A stretch of 64,000 nt of DNA from Fuscibacter oryzae (GTDB lineage: Bacteria > Pseudomonadota > Alphaproteobacteria > Rhodobacterales > Rhodobacteraceae), in assembly GCF_016765795.1 (NCBI RefSeq), contig NZ_JAESVP010000002.1:248001-312000 (forward strand), in the 5' to 3' direction. Within the stretch, counting starts at the first letter, position 1, and each line of letters opens with the position of its first letter. Shown here piece by piece: positions 49,525 through 59,169 of the stretch. Position numbers and translations under genes: made by a program. A model generated the notes under the pieces. It did no database searches. It was given only the letters and a program-made list of their open reading frames with translations, and was not told where the DNA came from.

Positions 49525-51168
49525 TCACACCAACCGTTCCCCCTCCTTCGCCGCCCGGATGAAATCGGCGAACAGCGGATGGGGGGCGAAGGGTTTGCTT
49601 TTCAGTTCGGGGTGGAATTGCACGCCGATGAACCAGGGGTGGTCTTTGACCTCGACGATCTCGGGCAGGCTGCCGTCGGGGCTCATGCCGGAAAAGATCA
49701 GGCCGCATTGCTCCAGTTGCTGGCGATACTGGATGTCGACCTCATAGCGGTGGCGGTGGCGTTCCTCGATCGTGGTGGCGTGATAGACCTCGGCCACCTT
49801 CGAGCCTTCTTTCAGCTGTGCGGTATAGGCGCCAAGGCGCATGGTGCCGCCCTTGTCGTCATCGGCCTTGCGCCGCACGGTGTGATTGCCCTGCACCCAT
49901 TCTTTCAGGTGATAGACAACGGGGGTAAAGCGCTTGTCGCCGGATTCGTGATCGAACTCCTCCGACCCGGCGTTCTTCACGCCAGCCAGGTTGCGCGCGG
50001 CCTCGATCACGGCCATCTGCATGCCCAGACAGATGCCCAGATAGGGCACCTTTTTCTCGCGCGCAAAGGTGGCGGCCTTGATCTTGCCTTCGGTGCCGCG
50101 TTCGCCAAAGCCGCCGGGCACCAGAATGGCGTGGAAGTTTTCAAGGTAGGGCGCCGGGTCTTCGCGTTCAAAAATCTCGGCGTCGATCCATTCGGCGCGC
50201 ACTTTCACACGGTTAGCCATGCCGCCATGGGTCAGCGCCTCGGCAATCGACTTATAGGCGTCTTCAAGCTGGGTGTATTTGCCGACGATGGCCACCTTCA
50301 CCTCGCCCTCGGCATGGGTCAGGCGGTCCATCACATCTTCCCAGCGGGTCAGGTTGGGGCGCGGCGCGGGGGTGATGCCAAAGGCGTCCAGCACGGCCTG
50401 ATCAAGGCCCGCGCGGTGATAGGCCAGCGGGGCCTCATAGATCGTTTTCAGGTCATAGGCCGGAACCACCGCCTCTTTGCGCACGTTGCAGAAAAGGGCG
50501 ATCTTTTCCAGCTCACGCTCGGGGATCGGGTGTTCCGACCGGCAGACCAGCACATCGGGGGCAAGGCCGATACTTTGCAGTTCCTTGACCGAATGCTGTG
50601 TGGGCTTGGTCTTCAACTCTCCGCTGGCCGAAAGATAGGGCAGCAGCGTCAGGTGCATCAGGATCGATTGGCCGCGCGGGCGTTCGTGGATGAACTGGCG
50701 GATGGATTCGAAGAACGGCAGGCCTTCGATGTCGCCGACCGTGCCGCCGATCTCGCAAAGCATGAAATCAACCTCATCCTCGCCGATGCGCAGGAAGTCT
50801 TTGATTTCGTTTGTAACGTGCGGGATGACCTGAATGGTCTTGCCCAGATAGGTGCCCTTGCGTTCCTTTTCCAGCACGTTGGAATAGATCCGGCCCGAAG
50901 AGATGGAGTCGGTCTGGCGGGCATGAACGCCGGTGAAGCGTTCGTAATGGCCAAGGTCCAGGTCGGTTTCGGCGCCATCATCGGTGACGAACACCTCGCC
51001 ATGTTCAAACGGGCTCATCGTGCCGGGATCGACGTTCAGATAGGGGTCCAGCTTGCGCAAGCGGACCGTGTAGCCCCGGGCTTGCAACAGCGCGCCAAGG
51101 GCAGCCGACGCCAGACCCTTGCCCAGCGACGAAACCACGCCGCCGGTGATGAAGATGTAACGCGCCAT
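49525..51168 (-). CDS. pyrG: CTP synthase
   Basis: PyrG makes CTP from UTP with glutamine as amino donor. The 547-residue protein has the synthetase domain ([19 protein letters not shown] and UTP binding) and a class I glutaminase domain with catalytic Cys in LGICLGMQM and His-Glu in [12 protein letters not shown]. secG lies 142 bp upstream on the same strand. Confidence 0.97.
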   Translation of the reverse strand: MARYIFITGGVVSSLGKGLASAALGALLQARGYTVRLRKLDPYLNVDPGTMSPFEHGEVFVTDDGAETDLDLGHYERFTGVHARQTDSISSGRIYSNVLEKERKGTYLGKTIQVIPHVTNEIKDFLRIGEDEVDFMLCEIGGTVGDIEGLPFFESIRQFIHERPRGQSILMHLTLLPYLSASGELKTKPTQHSVKELQSIGLAPDVLVCRSEHPIPERELEKIALFCNVRKEAVVPAYDLKTIYEAPLAYHRAGLDQAVLDAFGITPAPRPNLTRWEDVMDRLTHAEGEVKVAIVGKYTQLEDAYKSIAEALTHGGMANRVKVRAEWIDAEIFEREDPAPYLENFHAILVPGGFGERGTEGKIKAATFAREKKVPYLGICLGMQMAVIEAARNLAGVKNAGSEEFDHESGDKRFTPVVYHLKEWVQGNHTVRRKADDDKGGTMRLGAYTAQLKEGSKVAEVYHATTIEERHRHRYEVDIQYRQQLEQCGLIFSGMSPDGSLPEIVEVKDHPWFIGVQFHPELKSKPFAPHPLFADFIRAAKEGERLV

Positions 51169-51310
51169 GAGGACCCCGCAGATGAATGCCTGATTCGCCG
51201 CGACAATGCGCAGCCACTACGGGACTTGGATTATAACGCCAAAGGCGTCATTGCGCAAGCCGACCGCAAGATAATGAAGAAAGGGGCGCCGAAGCGCCCA
51301 CAGGTTGTGG

Positions 51311-51709
51311 TTAGTTGCTGGGTGCCGCAGGCGCAGCCGGTGCTGCCGGAGGGGCAGCAGGCGCATCGCCCGGCGTGGGCGGCAGCAGGTCGCTGCCGGT
51401 GGGCAGGTTGCCTGCGGGCGCGGGGGCCGGGGCTTCGGTGCCCGTGGCGGGCGGCGTGGCAAGCTGATCGGCGATCGAGCCTGCGGTGTTCACCCGCGTT
51501 GCGATGGCCGTCAGCAAGATCGAGGTGATGATGAAGCCGATGGCAAAGATCCACGTCAGCTTGGACAGGGCGGTGGCCGCCCCCCGGTTCGACATGACGC
51601 CGCCGGTGGACCCCATGCCCAGACCGCCGCCTTCGGACCGCTGAAGCAGCACAACCCCGATGAGGAGAAGCGCAAGGATCAGGTGGATGGTGAGGACGAC
51701 GTTTTCCAT
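51311..51709 (-). CDS. secG: Protein-export membrane protein SecG
   Basis: SecG assists the SecYE translocon. The 132-residue protein has two hydrophobic helices, with the conserved VVLLQRSEGGGLGMGSTGG loop between them, and a long Pro/Ala-rich cytoplasmic or periplasmic tail typical of alphaproteobacterial SecG. ATG at 51709 starts MENVVLTIHLI. Confidence 0.94.
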   Translation of the reverse strand: MENVVLTIHLILALLLIGVVLLQRSEGGGLGMGSTGGVMSNRGAATALSKLTWIFAIGFIITSILLTAIATRVNTAGSIADQLATPPATGTEAPAPAPAGNLPTGSDLLPPTPGDAPAAPPAAPAAPAAPSN

Positions 51710-52231
51710 AGGGCTTCCCAAAGCTGACGCGCCTATCTAGGCGGAAGGGGGATGGCACGCAAGAGGGCGCGCGCCATCGCGCCGCCTGTGTCCTGCGCGT
51801 GCCACAGATATGGGATGGCGTGGCTGGCACAGGGGCACCTCATCTGGATCGGGTGGCCGCGCGTGGGGCGCAGGTTTTGGTCACGTTGTTCGCTAGGCCC
51901 GCAATCAAATCGGGGAATGCGATCAGCGTTACCGCATCCGGCCCCTGATAGCTTTGTGGCGGAGACCGTGTCAGGACGGCCAATACCGCTGCGATATGGA
52001 GGTGAGCATCCGGCGTGGACTATCGGCAGGGTCTTGCGACAATAGCCGCCGATGGCCGGATGCTGCGCTGCGGCATGGCATTTGCGCTGTGACGCGGCGT
52101 CATTCTGGCCAAGGGCGTGGCAGGCTATTTTCTCGCCCGCGCCTGCCATGTTTCCGCCCAAGCGCCGCCCTAGATCCGCAGCATCGAATCCACTGTGAAG
52201 CTGAACCCCTGTGAACCTGAAAGTTGCCTCC
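51710..52231. other. Intergenic region between secG and the VPxPA-CTERM protein gene, no gene seen
   Basis: I find no supported gene in these roughly 520 bases. Open frames on both strands lack ribosome sites and recognisable sequence. No tRNA-like cloverleaf was found, though tRNA genes often sit beside secG in other bacteria. The part near 51709 must hold the secG promoter and the part before 52232 that of the next gene. Confidence 0.5.
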
Positions 52232-52849
52232 ATGCGTACTGTTCTTGCTGCCGCTCTTGCCTTTGCCGCTCTGCCTGTCGGGGCAGCCACCGTAACCGAG
52301 ACCACTGATTTTTCGTCGGACTGGTTCAACCCCACCGCCATTGCCTCCGGCACCTCTCAGGTGTCTGGCACTGCCAGTGATCTGGATGTGCTGTTGCTGA
52401 CCGGGCTGAAGGCCGGGGCGCAGACGCTGGCATTTGGGTTTTCGGGGGCGAGCATCTACACCTCGGGCAACCTGACTGCCGGCGGGGCGATCCTTTACAG
52501 CTATACCCCGTTCCAGTGGGGCTGGGACAATGACGGGATGACCAATTATCAGGTCAGCTATAATAGCTGGAATGTCGGCACGCCGTGGTTCGGGCAATCG
52601 GGGGCGCTGACCTCGACCGCCAGCCTGACGCTGAATGATGCCTTCCTTGGCACGTTGTATCTGGCGATTGTGCCGTGGAATGCCACGCCCCTGGCCTATA
52701 CCATCGACTTACCCATGGCCGTCGCAGCCCCTGCGCCGCTGCCTCCGACAGAGTCGCCCGCCAACGTGCCGGTTCCGGCGGCGGGTCTGCTGCTGGGTGC
52801 CGCGCTGGCGCTGGCCGGTGTGGCATCTGGTCGCCGCAAGCGAGCCTGA
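52232..52849 (+). CDS. Secreted protein with VPxPA-CTERM-like sorting signal
   Basis: The 205-residue product has a Sec signal (MRTVLAAALAFAALPVGA) and ends in VPVPAAG, a hydrophobic helix (LLLGAALALAGVA), and a basic cluster SGRRKRA. That tripartite tail is the VPLPA-CTERM type recognised by exosortases in Rhodobacteraceae, so the protein is probably processed and surface-sorted. No exosortase is in the window. The body is Ser/Thr/Gly-rich beta sequence of no known domain. An upstream GTG at 52211 is a less likely start. Confidence 0.8.
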   Translation: MRTVLAAALAFAALPVGAATVTETTDFSSDWFNPTAIASGTSQVSGTASDLDVLLLTGLKAGAQTLAFGFSGASIYTSGNLTAGGAILYSYTPFQWGWDNDGMTNYQVSYNSWNVGTPWFGQSGALTSTASLTLNDAFLGTLYLAIVPWNATPLAYTIDLPMAVAAPAPLPPTESPANVPVPAAGLLLGAALALAGVASGRRKRA

Positions 52850-52865
52850 GCGTCAGCAAGCCATT

Positions 52866-52905
52866 GGAAAAGGCCGGTTAGGGGTAACCTGCGCCGGCCT
52901 TTTCC
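52866..52905 (+). terminator. Terminator after the VPxPA-CTERM gene
   Basis: GGAAAAGGCCGG (52866-52877) pairs with CCGGCCTTTTCC (52894-52905) perfectly over 12 bp. An inner GGTTA/TAACC pairing is possible as an alternative. Confidence 0.75.
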
Positions 52906-53022
52906 ATGCGGGCGGGCAAGGTCCGCGATCACTAGTTTTCCTCTGCGGCCATTTTGCGGTTTCATAGCGGGCGGCGGACCGCTATAGGACGCACGGTTTT
53001 TCCCAAAGCAAGGACCGAAAGC

Positions 53023-54312
53023 ATGGCCAACGTGGTTGTCGTGGGCGCCCAATGGGGTGACGAGGGCAAAGGCAAGATCGTGGATTGGCTGAGCGAGCGC
53101 GCCGATGTGGTGGCCCGCTTTCAGGGCGGCCATAACGCGGGCCATACGCTGGTTATCGGCAACAGCGTTTACAAACTCAGCCTGCTGCCCTCGGGCGTGG
53201 TGCGCGGCAAGCTCAGCGTCATCGGCAACGGCGTCGTGCTGGACCCCTGGCATCTGGAGGCGGAGATTGCCAAGCTGGGCGGGCAGGGCGTGAACATCAC
53301 CCCCGACAACCTGCTGATCGCAGAGAACACCTCGCTGATCCTTCCCCTTCATGGCGAATTGGACCGTGCCCGCGAAGGCGCGGTCGGCGTGGCCAAGATC
53401 GGCACCACCGGGCGGGGCATTGGCCCGGCATATGAGGACAAAGTGGGCCGCCGTGCCATTCGTGTGGCCGATCTGGCCGATGCGGCGACGCTTGAAACCC
53501 GCGTTGACCGCCTGCTGGCGCACCATGATGCGCTGCGCAAGGGGCTGGGGCTGGACCCCATTGATCGTGCGGGCCTGATCGCCGCGTTGCAGGCGATTGC
53601 GCCCAAGGTGCTGCCCTTTGCCGCCCCGGTGTGGAAGGTGCTGACCGAGGCGCGCCGCGCGGGCAAACGCATCCTGTTCGAAGGGGCGCAAGGCGCGCTG
53701 CTGGATGTCGATTTCGGCACCTATCCCTATGTCACCTCGTCCAACACCCTTGCCGGGCAGGCCGCAACCGGCGTGGGCCTTGGGCCGACCGCGATCGATT
53801 TCGTGCTGGGGATCGTGAAGGCCTATACCACCCGCGTCGGCGAAGGCCCGTTCCCGGCCGAGCTGTTTGATGAAGATGGCGAGCGTCTGGGCACCCGTGG
53901 CCATGAATTCGGCACCGTCACGGGCCGCAAACGCCGCTGCGGCTGGTTCGATGCGGTTCTGGTGCGCCAGACCTGCGCCACCAGCGGCGTGTCGGGCATC
54001 GCGCTGACCAAGCTGGATGTGCTGGACGGGTTCAAGACGCTGAAGATCTGCGTCGGCTACATGCTGGACGGCAAGCAGATGGATTATCTGCCCACCGCCG
54101 CCAATGAGCAGGCCCGTTGCACACCCATCTATGAAGAGATGGAAGGGTGGAGCGAATCGACCGCAGGCGCGCGCAGCTGGGCGCAACTGCCCGGTGCCGC
54201 GATCAAATACGTTCGCCGGATTGAAGAGCTGATCCAGTGTCCCGTCGCCCTGCTGTCCACCAGCCCCGAGCGTGACGACACCATCCTTGTCACCGACCCC
54301 TTCGCGGATTGA
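53023..54312 (+). CDS. purA: Adenylosuccinate synthetase
   Basis: PurA joins IMP and aspartate with GTP in AMP synthesis. The 429-residue protein starts with [20 protein letters not shown] (GTP loop and catalytic Asp), continues with [10 protein letters not shown], and contains the SNTLAGQA and [12 protein letters not shown] signatures. ATG at 53023 starts the conserved N-terminus; the upstream frame is not conserved. The DUF2842 gene follows after 4 bases. Confidence 0.97.
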   Translation: MANVVVVGAQWGDEGKGKIVDWLSERADVVARFQGGHNAGHTLVIGNSVYKLSLLPSGVVRGKLSVIGNGVVLDPWHLEAEIAKLGGQGVNITPDNLLIAENTSLILPLHGELDRAREGAVGVAKIGTTGRGIGPAYEDKVGRRAIRVADLADAATLETRVDRLLAHHDALRKGLGLDPIDRAGLIAALQAIAPKVLPFAAPVWKVLTEARRAGKRILFEGAQGALLDVDFGTYPYVTSSNTLAGQAATGVGLGPTAIDFVLGIVKAYTTRVGEGPFPAELFDEDGERLGTRGHEFGTVTGRKRRCGWFDAVLVRQTCATSGVSGIALTKLDVLDGFKTLKICVGYMLDGKQMDYLPTAANEQARCTPIYEEMEGWSESTAGARSWAQLPGAAIKYVRRIEELIQCPVALLSTSPERDDTILVTDPFAD

Positions 54313-54316
54313 GCCG

Positions 54317-54541
54317 GTGGCGCTGGCTTACAAAACCCGAAAGCGGCTGGCCCTGCTGATTCTGCTGGTGGGGCTGCCCGCCTATATCGTGGTGGCGGTC
54401 ACAGTGGTGAACTGGCTGAACCGCCCGCCGATTCTGGTTGAGCTGGGGGTTTATGTCGGCCTTGGCTTCCTGTGGGCGCTGCCGTTCAAGGCGGTGTTCA
54501 AGGGCATCGGCCAGCCTGACCCCGACAATCGAGAGCCATAA
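54317..54541 (+). CDS. DUF2842 family small membrane protein
   Basis: The 74-residue protein has two hydrophobic helices (LALLILLVGLPAYIVVAV; GVYVGLGFLWALPFKAVF) and the family's C-terminal KGIGQPDP. GTG at 54317 gives the expected MALAYKTRKRL start; an ATG at 54272 lies inside purA. Start follows the purA stop by 4 bases, suggesting coupling. The role is unknown. Confidence 0.8.
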   Translation: MALAYKTRKRLALLILLVGLPAYIVVAVTVVNWLNRPPILVELGVYVGLGFLWALPFKAVFKGIGQPDPDNREP

Positions 54542-54554
54542 CGTCGCGCGCCAT

Positions 54555-54591
54555 AAAAAAGGCGGGCCAACCCCAGGGTCGGCCCGCCTTT
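54555..54591 (-). terminator. Bidirectional terminator between DUF2842 and the acidic protein
   Basis: AAAGGCGGGCC (54558-54568) pairs with GGCCCGCCTTT (54581-54591). The minus-strand side is followed by six Ts, the better terminator, ending the 818-residue gene; the plus side also serves the purA-DUF2842 transcript. Confidence 0.85.
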
Positions 54592-54610
54592 CAGGCTGAT
54601 CGTGGCAGCG

Positions 54611-57067
54611 TCAGCCGGCGATCTTTTTCGCCTCGGTCAACAATGAGGAATGTTCGGTCATCGCGAACTGGTTGTGGCCAACCTTTGCGATACGACCGTC
54701 ACGCAGCAACTGACCAAAACCGCGCAGAATGTCATCGCGGCTGGCACCGGCACCGCCCGGCAGGCCGGCGATCTGCCGCAGGATCAGCGGGCGGGGAAAC
54801 TCTGGTCGGTTGAGCACCGTGGCACAATAAGCGCCAGCCGCCTCGATCAGATCAGCCAGATTTTCAGCGCCCAGACGTTCGGCGAAATCGGTAAAGTTCT
54901 CGCCTTCGACGAACAGGTTTTCGGCCGAAACCTCTGCACCCAGGTCATCGGCATCCTCATCATCCAGCAGGTCGTTCTGGACGGGAGCAGCCACAGGCGG
55001 CAACGTGCGCGGGGCGGCCGCGGCAGCCGAGCCGGGGGCCACACGGCGCGGGCGCACCGGAACGACCAGACCCGCCGAAGGGGCGGCGGGGGTGGTCGAG
55101 GCCACAGTCAGCGAAGCGGTTGATGCGCTGCTGCGTGGACGGTCGATGCGCTGTTCCGACACCAGAACCAGCGGGGTCAGCCGCTCTCCGGCCTTGGGTT
55201 CGACCCGCGCGGGGCGGACCACCTGTTCCAGATCGGCGCGATAGGCCTCTTGGCGGGTGGGGGCAGCCGACAGATCGGCACCGGCCATCTTGCGTTCCGC
55301 CTCATTCGCGACAACGGCGGCTTTCATATGCGACAGCGCGGCCTGACGGCGGCGGCTGTCTTCATCATCCATCGCGGTGTTGGCATGGGCCAGCAGGCGA
55401 TCAACGTCCTGATCCTTTTCGGTGCTATCCAGGTTCTTGCGCGGCGCGGGCGTTGCCACTTCGGCCACAGCAGCGGCGGCAGGTTCCGCATCGACCGAGA
55501 ATTCCGCAGTCAGGGCGGCAAGCTCTGCCTGAAGCGCCGCTTCGGCCTCTGCCGACAAGAGCGAGCTGACAGGAGCCGCGGTTTCTGACACCACCTCGGC
55601 ATCTTGCGGCGCATCATCGGTACGGCGGATACGGATAACACGGGCACGGGCGCGTTGCAGCTTTTCGGTAACCGGATCGGGTGAGGCTGCGGAAACCTCG
55701 GTCGGTTCCAGCGCGCTTTCGGTTCCGGCGACCATATCGTCGTCTGCCAGATCATCATGGGCCAGAACGATGGCATCGTCGTTCAGGGCGGGCACGGCGT
55801 CATACTCTGCCTTGCGGTCCAGTTCGGCCAGCAGCGCCTCTTCGTCCTGATCGAACGGATCGGGTGCAGGGCCTTCCTCAATCGCTTCAACCGGCGCGGC
55901 GGTTTCGACGGCAAGGGGGGCACCGTCAACTTCGGCCAGGTCGATTTCATCGTCCCAGTCGTCATCGGCGAACTCATTCACCCAAGCATCGGCCTCGACC
56001 TCGACCTCAATGGCCTCATCCATGGTCGCGTCTTCTGCAGCAAGCTCGGCATTAAGGGCCGAAATCATGGCCGCCTCAGCGTCATGGTTTTGATCGGTCG
56101 TTTGAATATGCGCCTCTGTGACCGTTTCAACGGCGGTGGCTTCGTCTTCATAGTCTTCGTCAAGCAGCAGATCGGCGGGCGACGCCTCAACCGCAGGGGC
56201 GCCAAGTTCGGCGTTCAGAGAAGCAAGCAGCGCTTCGGTCTCTTGCACGGGGTCAACCGCAACGGGTTGTTCCTCAATCTCATCGGTAGCCGCTTCGATG
56301 GCGACGTTTTCAATCTGCGCAACCTCTGCCGGGGCCGCAGCGGAAAGCTCGGCACCAAGTGCCAGAATCACCGCATCATCCGAGGCTTCGGTGACGACGG
56401 GAGCTTCCGCTTCCGTCACGGCTTCAACGGCGGGCTCCGCCACAATCTCCGGCACCTCAGCCAAGGCATCGGGAACCGATTCGGCGACCGACTCGGGCAG
56501 CACATCCGCCACGGCAATCGCCGGGACATCAAGCTCTGGCTCATCCTCGGGCAGGTGATCCTCAGCCATTGCCAGCGAGGGGATATCGGCCTGCACCTCG
56601 GCTGTGGCGGTGCTATCGGCAAGCAAGGCTTGCAGCGTATCCGCGCCCTCTTCCTCATAGGGATCGGCAGGCAGGACCATGGGTTCGACCACGGCGGGGG
56701 CGGCGGCACGCATCCGGCGCAGGCGCTCTGCTGCGGTTTCCGCCTGCACCGGCGCAGGGGTATAGCTTGGGGGTGGCGGCGGGGCAGCCACAACCGGCAG
56801 GGGCGAAACCTGATCCCCGGCGCGCAAAACAACCCCGTTGTCCTGCACCTTCGCCTCAACCCGGCGCTGAATTTCACGCTCTGCAATACGGTGCAGCATG
56901 GCTGCATCGGGCTGCGGAGGCTCTGCCCCGAAGTATCTGTCATCGGCGGCAAGGTCACGGAAATATTCCGCAATGGCCTTCATCGTCGAGAAGGGTTCAT
57001 CAAACCCCTCCAACGTGCACGAAAAGGTGCCGTACGATACAGTTAGGATCTTGCTTGCGCCGATCAT
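54611..57067 (-). CDS. Large acidic protein with conserved N- and C-terminal parts, unknown function
   Basis: The 818-residue product has no recognised named domain. Residues 1-75 are well ordered ([32 protein letters not shown]) and look conserved in Rhodobacteraceae. Residues about 150-520 are low-complexity, rich in Glu, Asp, Ala and Val, and probably disordered. A middle segment ([14 protein letters not shown]) and the last 100 residues ([41 protein letters not shown]) look folded, the latter possibly winged-helix-like. No signal or membrane segment is seen. GAGGG precedes the ATG. Confidence 0.8.
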   Translation of the reverse strand: MIGASKILTVSYGTFSCTLEGFDEPFSTMKAIAEYFRDLAADDRYFGAEPPQPDAAMLHRIAEREIQRRVEAKVQDNGVVLRAGDQVSPLPVVAAPPPPPSYTPAPVQAETAAERLRRMRAAAPAVVEPMVLPADPYEEEGADTLQALLADSTATAEVQADIPSLAMAEDHLPEDEPELDVPAIAVADVLPESVAESVPDALAEVPEIVAEPAVEAVTEAEAPVVTEASDDAVILALGAELSAAAPAEVAQIENVAIEAATDEIEEQPVAVDPVQETEALLASLNAELGAPAVEASPADLLLDEDYEDEATAVETVTEAHIQTTDQNHDAEAAMISALNAELAAEDATMDEAIEVEVEADAWVNEFADDDWDDEIDLAEVDGAPLAVETAAPVEAIEEGPAPDPFDQDEEALLAELDRKAEYDAVPALNDDAIVLAHDDLADDDMVAGTESALEPTEVSAASPDPVTEKLQRARARVIRIRRTDDAPQDAEVVSETAAPVSSLLSAEAEAALQAELAALTAEFSVDAEPAAAAVAEVATPAPRKNLDSTEKDQDVDRLLAHANTAMDDEDSRRRQAALSHMKAAVVANEAERKMAGADLSAAPTRQEAYRADLEQVVRPARVEPKAGERLTPLVLVSEQRIDRPRSSASTASLTVASTTPAAPSAGLVVPVRPRRVAPGSAAAAAPRTLPPVAAPVQNDLLDDEDADDLGAEVSAENLFVEGENFTDFAERLGAENLADLIEAAGAYCATVLNRPEFPRPLILRQIAGLPGGAGASRDDILRGFGQLLRDGRIAKVGHNQFAMTEHSSLLTEAKKIAG

Positions 57068-57190
57068 CGGTGCATCCCTCTACCAGTCACTGGCCCGACC
57101 TTCGCCGCGTTCCTGTTCGAATCCATGGACAGACGAGGGTAATTTAGTGGATTGATTGTGTCCCATGAACCGTTTCTTTGCCTCAATTCG

Positions 57191-57868
57191 ATGAACAGTC
57201 CGTCAATACACGCCCCGATTGTCGAAACTACGGCCGGAGTCATCCTTGCAGGCGGCGCGCCGTTTTCGGCCGCACTTCTGGCACGGGCGCAGGGCTATGC
57301 CGATGAAATCATTGCGGCCGATGGTGGGGCTGATCGCCTTTTGCGGCTGGGGGTGACCCCACGCGCGGTGATTGGCGATCTGGATTCGATTTCGGCAGCG
57401 GCACGGGCGCGCCTGTCGGACCGACTGTTTCCGATCTCCGAACAGGTCACGACTGATTTCGACAAGGCTCTGCGTTCGGTCATGGCCCCCTATGTGCTGG
57501 CGCTGGGGTTTCAGGGCGCACGGCTGGACCATGGGCTGGCGGTCCTGAACACGCTGGTCCGCTATGCCGACCGGCGGGTTCTGGTGCTTGGTCCGCGGGA
57601 CGTGACCTTTCACGCCCCGGGGCGGCTGAAACTGACCCTGCCGATCGGCACCCGTCTGTCGCTGTTCCCTATGGCGGCGGTGACGGGGCGCAGCACCGGG
57701 CTGCGCTGGCCGATTGATGGGCTGGAGTTTGCGCCAGACGGAATGATCGGCACCTCCAACGAGGTGTCAGAGGCGGTGGTGCGGCTAGAGTTTGACGGGC
57801 CGGGGATGCTGGTGATCCTGCCGGTCAGACAGCTTCCGGCAGTTCTGATGTCACTTTGCCCGCCGTGA
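57191..57868 (+). CDS. thiN: Thiamine diphosphokinase
   Basis: The enzyme transfers pyrophosphate from ATP to thiamine, giving thiamine diphosphate. The 225-residue protein shows AADGGADRLLRLGVTPRAVIGDLDSI, the TTDFDKAL motif and GARLDHGLAVLNTL, all typical of TPK. The start is uncertain: ATG at 57191 lacks a clear ribosome site; a TTG at 57152 is an alternative. The 3' end overlaps the convergent EamA gene by 44 bp. Confidence 0.9.
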   Translation: MNSPSIHAPIVETTAGVILAGGAPFSAALLARAQGYADEIIAADGGADRLLRLGVTPRAVIGDLDSISAAARARLSDRLFPISEQVTTDFDKALRSVMAPYVLALGFQGARLDHGLAVLNTLVRYADRRVLVLGPRDVTFHAPGRLKLTLPIGTRLSLFPMAAVTGRSTGLRWPIDGLEFAPDGMIGTSNEVSEAVVRLEFDGPGMLVILPVRQLPAVLMSLCPP

Positions 57869-58745
57869 TCCGCTCTCGCCAGATCACATACAGCCCCGAG
57901 GCGACGATGATCGCGATGCCAACCCAGGTCAGCGCATTGGGGAAATCGCCGAAAATCGCATAGCCGACGGCAACGGCGGTGACGATCTCCAGATAGTGGA
58001 TCGGGGCAAGGGTCGAAGCCGGGGCGTATTTCAGCGCGAAGGTCATGCACATATGGCTGACCGCGGCCCAGAATCCCACGCCGAACAGCCACAGCCACGC
58101 CCAGCCCTGGGGCATCACCGGGTCCAGCGTGGGCAGGCCCGAGCCGTTGAACAGGATCATCGCAGGCAAGCACATCGCCGCCCCCGCGACAGAGGTGTGC
58201 AGTTGCTGGATCACCGGATGCACGTCGCCCGCAATTGCGCGCGTCACCAGCATATAGGCGGCAAAGCTGAACGCCGTCATCAGCGGGAACAGTGCCACAA
58301 GGCCAAAGGCCGCCAGCGAGGGCTGGATCACCAAAAGGCAGCCGACAAAACCGATGACCGAAGCGATGATCCGGCGCGGCCCGATATGGTCGCCGAAAAT
58401 CAGATGGCCCAGGATCAGCAGGATGAACGGCTCGACAAACACGATGGCCAGCGCATCGGCAATCGCCATGACCTGCACTGCCGCAACAAAGCCGTAGGTC
58501 GAGACGATCAGGAACAGCGCCCGCAAAACGATCAGCCAAAGTACCCGTCCAGGTGCGTGCCACGAAAGCCCCATCATCAGTGCCACCGGCACCATCAGCG
58601 CGCCCTGCACAAGAAACCGCGCAGCGGTGATCTGGCCGACGGGGATGGTTGCCGTGGCGAGTTTCGAGGCGGCGTCGAGGAGCGGCGCCAGGGTGCAGAA
58701 GGCAAGCATCAGAAGGATGCCGGGAAGAATGCGGTCCTGGGTCAT
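57825..58745 (-). CDS. DMT-superfamily (EamA) permease
   Basis: The 306-residue protein has about ten hydrophobic helices in two EamA repeats, with the second repeat ending in LEIVTAVAVGYAIFGDFPNALTW. Members export amino acids or nucleotide-type metabolites; the substrate is unknown. ATG at 58745 starts MTQDRILPGILL. Its 3' end overlaps thiN by 44 bp on the opposite strand. Confidence 0.9.
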   Translation of the reverse strand: MTQDRILPGILLMLAFCTLAPLLDAASKLATATIPVGQITAARFLVQGALMVPVALMMGLSWHAPGRVLWLIVLRALFLIVSTYGFVAAVQVMAIADALAIVFVEPFILLILGHLIFGDHIGPRRIIASVIGFVGCLLVIQPSLAAFGLVALFPLMTAFSFAAYMLVTRAIAGDVHPVIQQLHTSVAGAAMCLPAMILFNGSGLPTLDPVMPQGWAWLWLFGVGFWAAVSHMCMTFALKYAPASTLAPIHYLEIVTAVAVGYAIFGDFPNALTWVGIAIIVASGLYVIWRERITAGKVTSELPEAV

Positions 58746-58901
58746 GCAAGGGTCATACCCGCCCAATTGCCGCACGGCCCGCCTGAAAACGACGTCCTGT
58801 TCCGAGAGTGCCAAACGGGGCGGCGGGCTTCGGGGGCATCGAGCCCCCGCGCCCGCGCTGCCGCTGCTCTTCAGCCCGACGCCGGCGCGGGTTGAAAGGT
58901 T

Positions 58902-58924
58902 GGATGCCTCCGGCGGGAGTATTT
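58902..58924 (-). repeat. REP-like intergenic element, copy C (inverted)
   Basis: On the minus strand AAATACTCCCGCCGGAGGCA has the same head as copies D and E. It is in opposite orientation to copy D at 59106, so the two bracket the segment 58925-59105. Confidence 0.5.
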
Positions 58925-59105
58925 GAAGAAGGGCAAATGCGAAAGGTTTTCTTAACCTTGTTCGGCGAAGCTCGACTCACGGCACAGGGGGGAGCCCCGA
59001 TGGCCGTGAAGGGCAAGTCGCCCCGGTCACGAGGAAAGCTCTTCCTGAGCATCTTGAGTGGTGTCGCTGGCCGGGGCGCAACCTGACTTGCTCTTGCCCT
59101 TCTGG
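58925..59105. other. Structured segment between two REP-like copies, no assured gene
   Basis: This stretch is bracketed by inverted REP-like copies. GGGCAAGTCGCCCCGG (59011-59026) can pair with CCGGGGCG, GACTTGC and GCCC in 59071-59099, with two small bulges. An inner AGGAA/TTCCT stem lies at 59032-59046. It could be a structured RNA. A 49-codon frame (58937-59086, AAGGG before ATG) overlaps it but lacks recognisable sequence. Confidence 0.35.
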
Positions 59106-59142
59106 AAATACTCCACGGGGTGCGGGGGTGTGAAACCCCCGC
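59106..59142 (+). repeat. REP-like intergenic element, copy D
   Basis: AAATACTCCACGGGGTGCGG is followed by a GGGGGT...ACCCCC hairpin. Copy E at 63615 matches closely. It lies 28 bp downstream of the sdaA stop. Confidence 0.6.
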
Positions 59143-59169
59143 CGCTGTCAGGTCAACCTGCGTGCCGTC

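Noticed and set aside
51710-52231. A tRNA gene beside secG
   Set aside because: I looked for a T-loop GGTTCGAATCC-type sequence and acceptor pairing on both strands and found none.
51733-52353. Long minus-strand frame of 206 codons across the secG-CTERM gap
   Set aside because: It runs antisense into the CTERM gene, has atypical composition and no start signal; high-GC DNA gives many such frames.
58937-59086. 49-codon frame with AAGGG before its ATG
   Set aside because: The start region is part of a REP-like element and the protein is not recognisable; listed only as an overlap of the structured segment.
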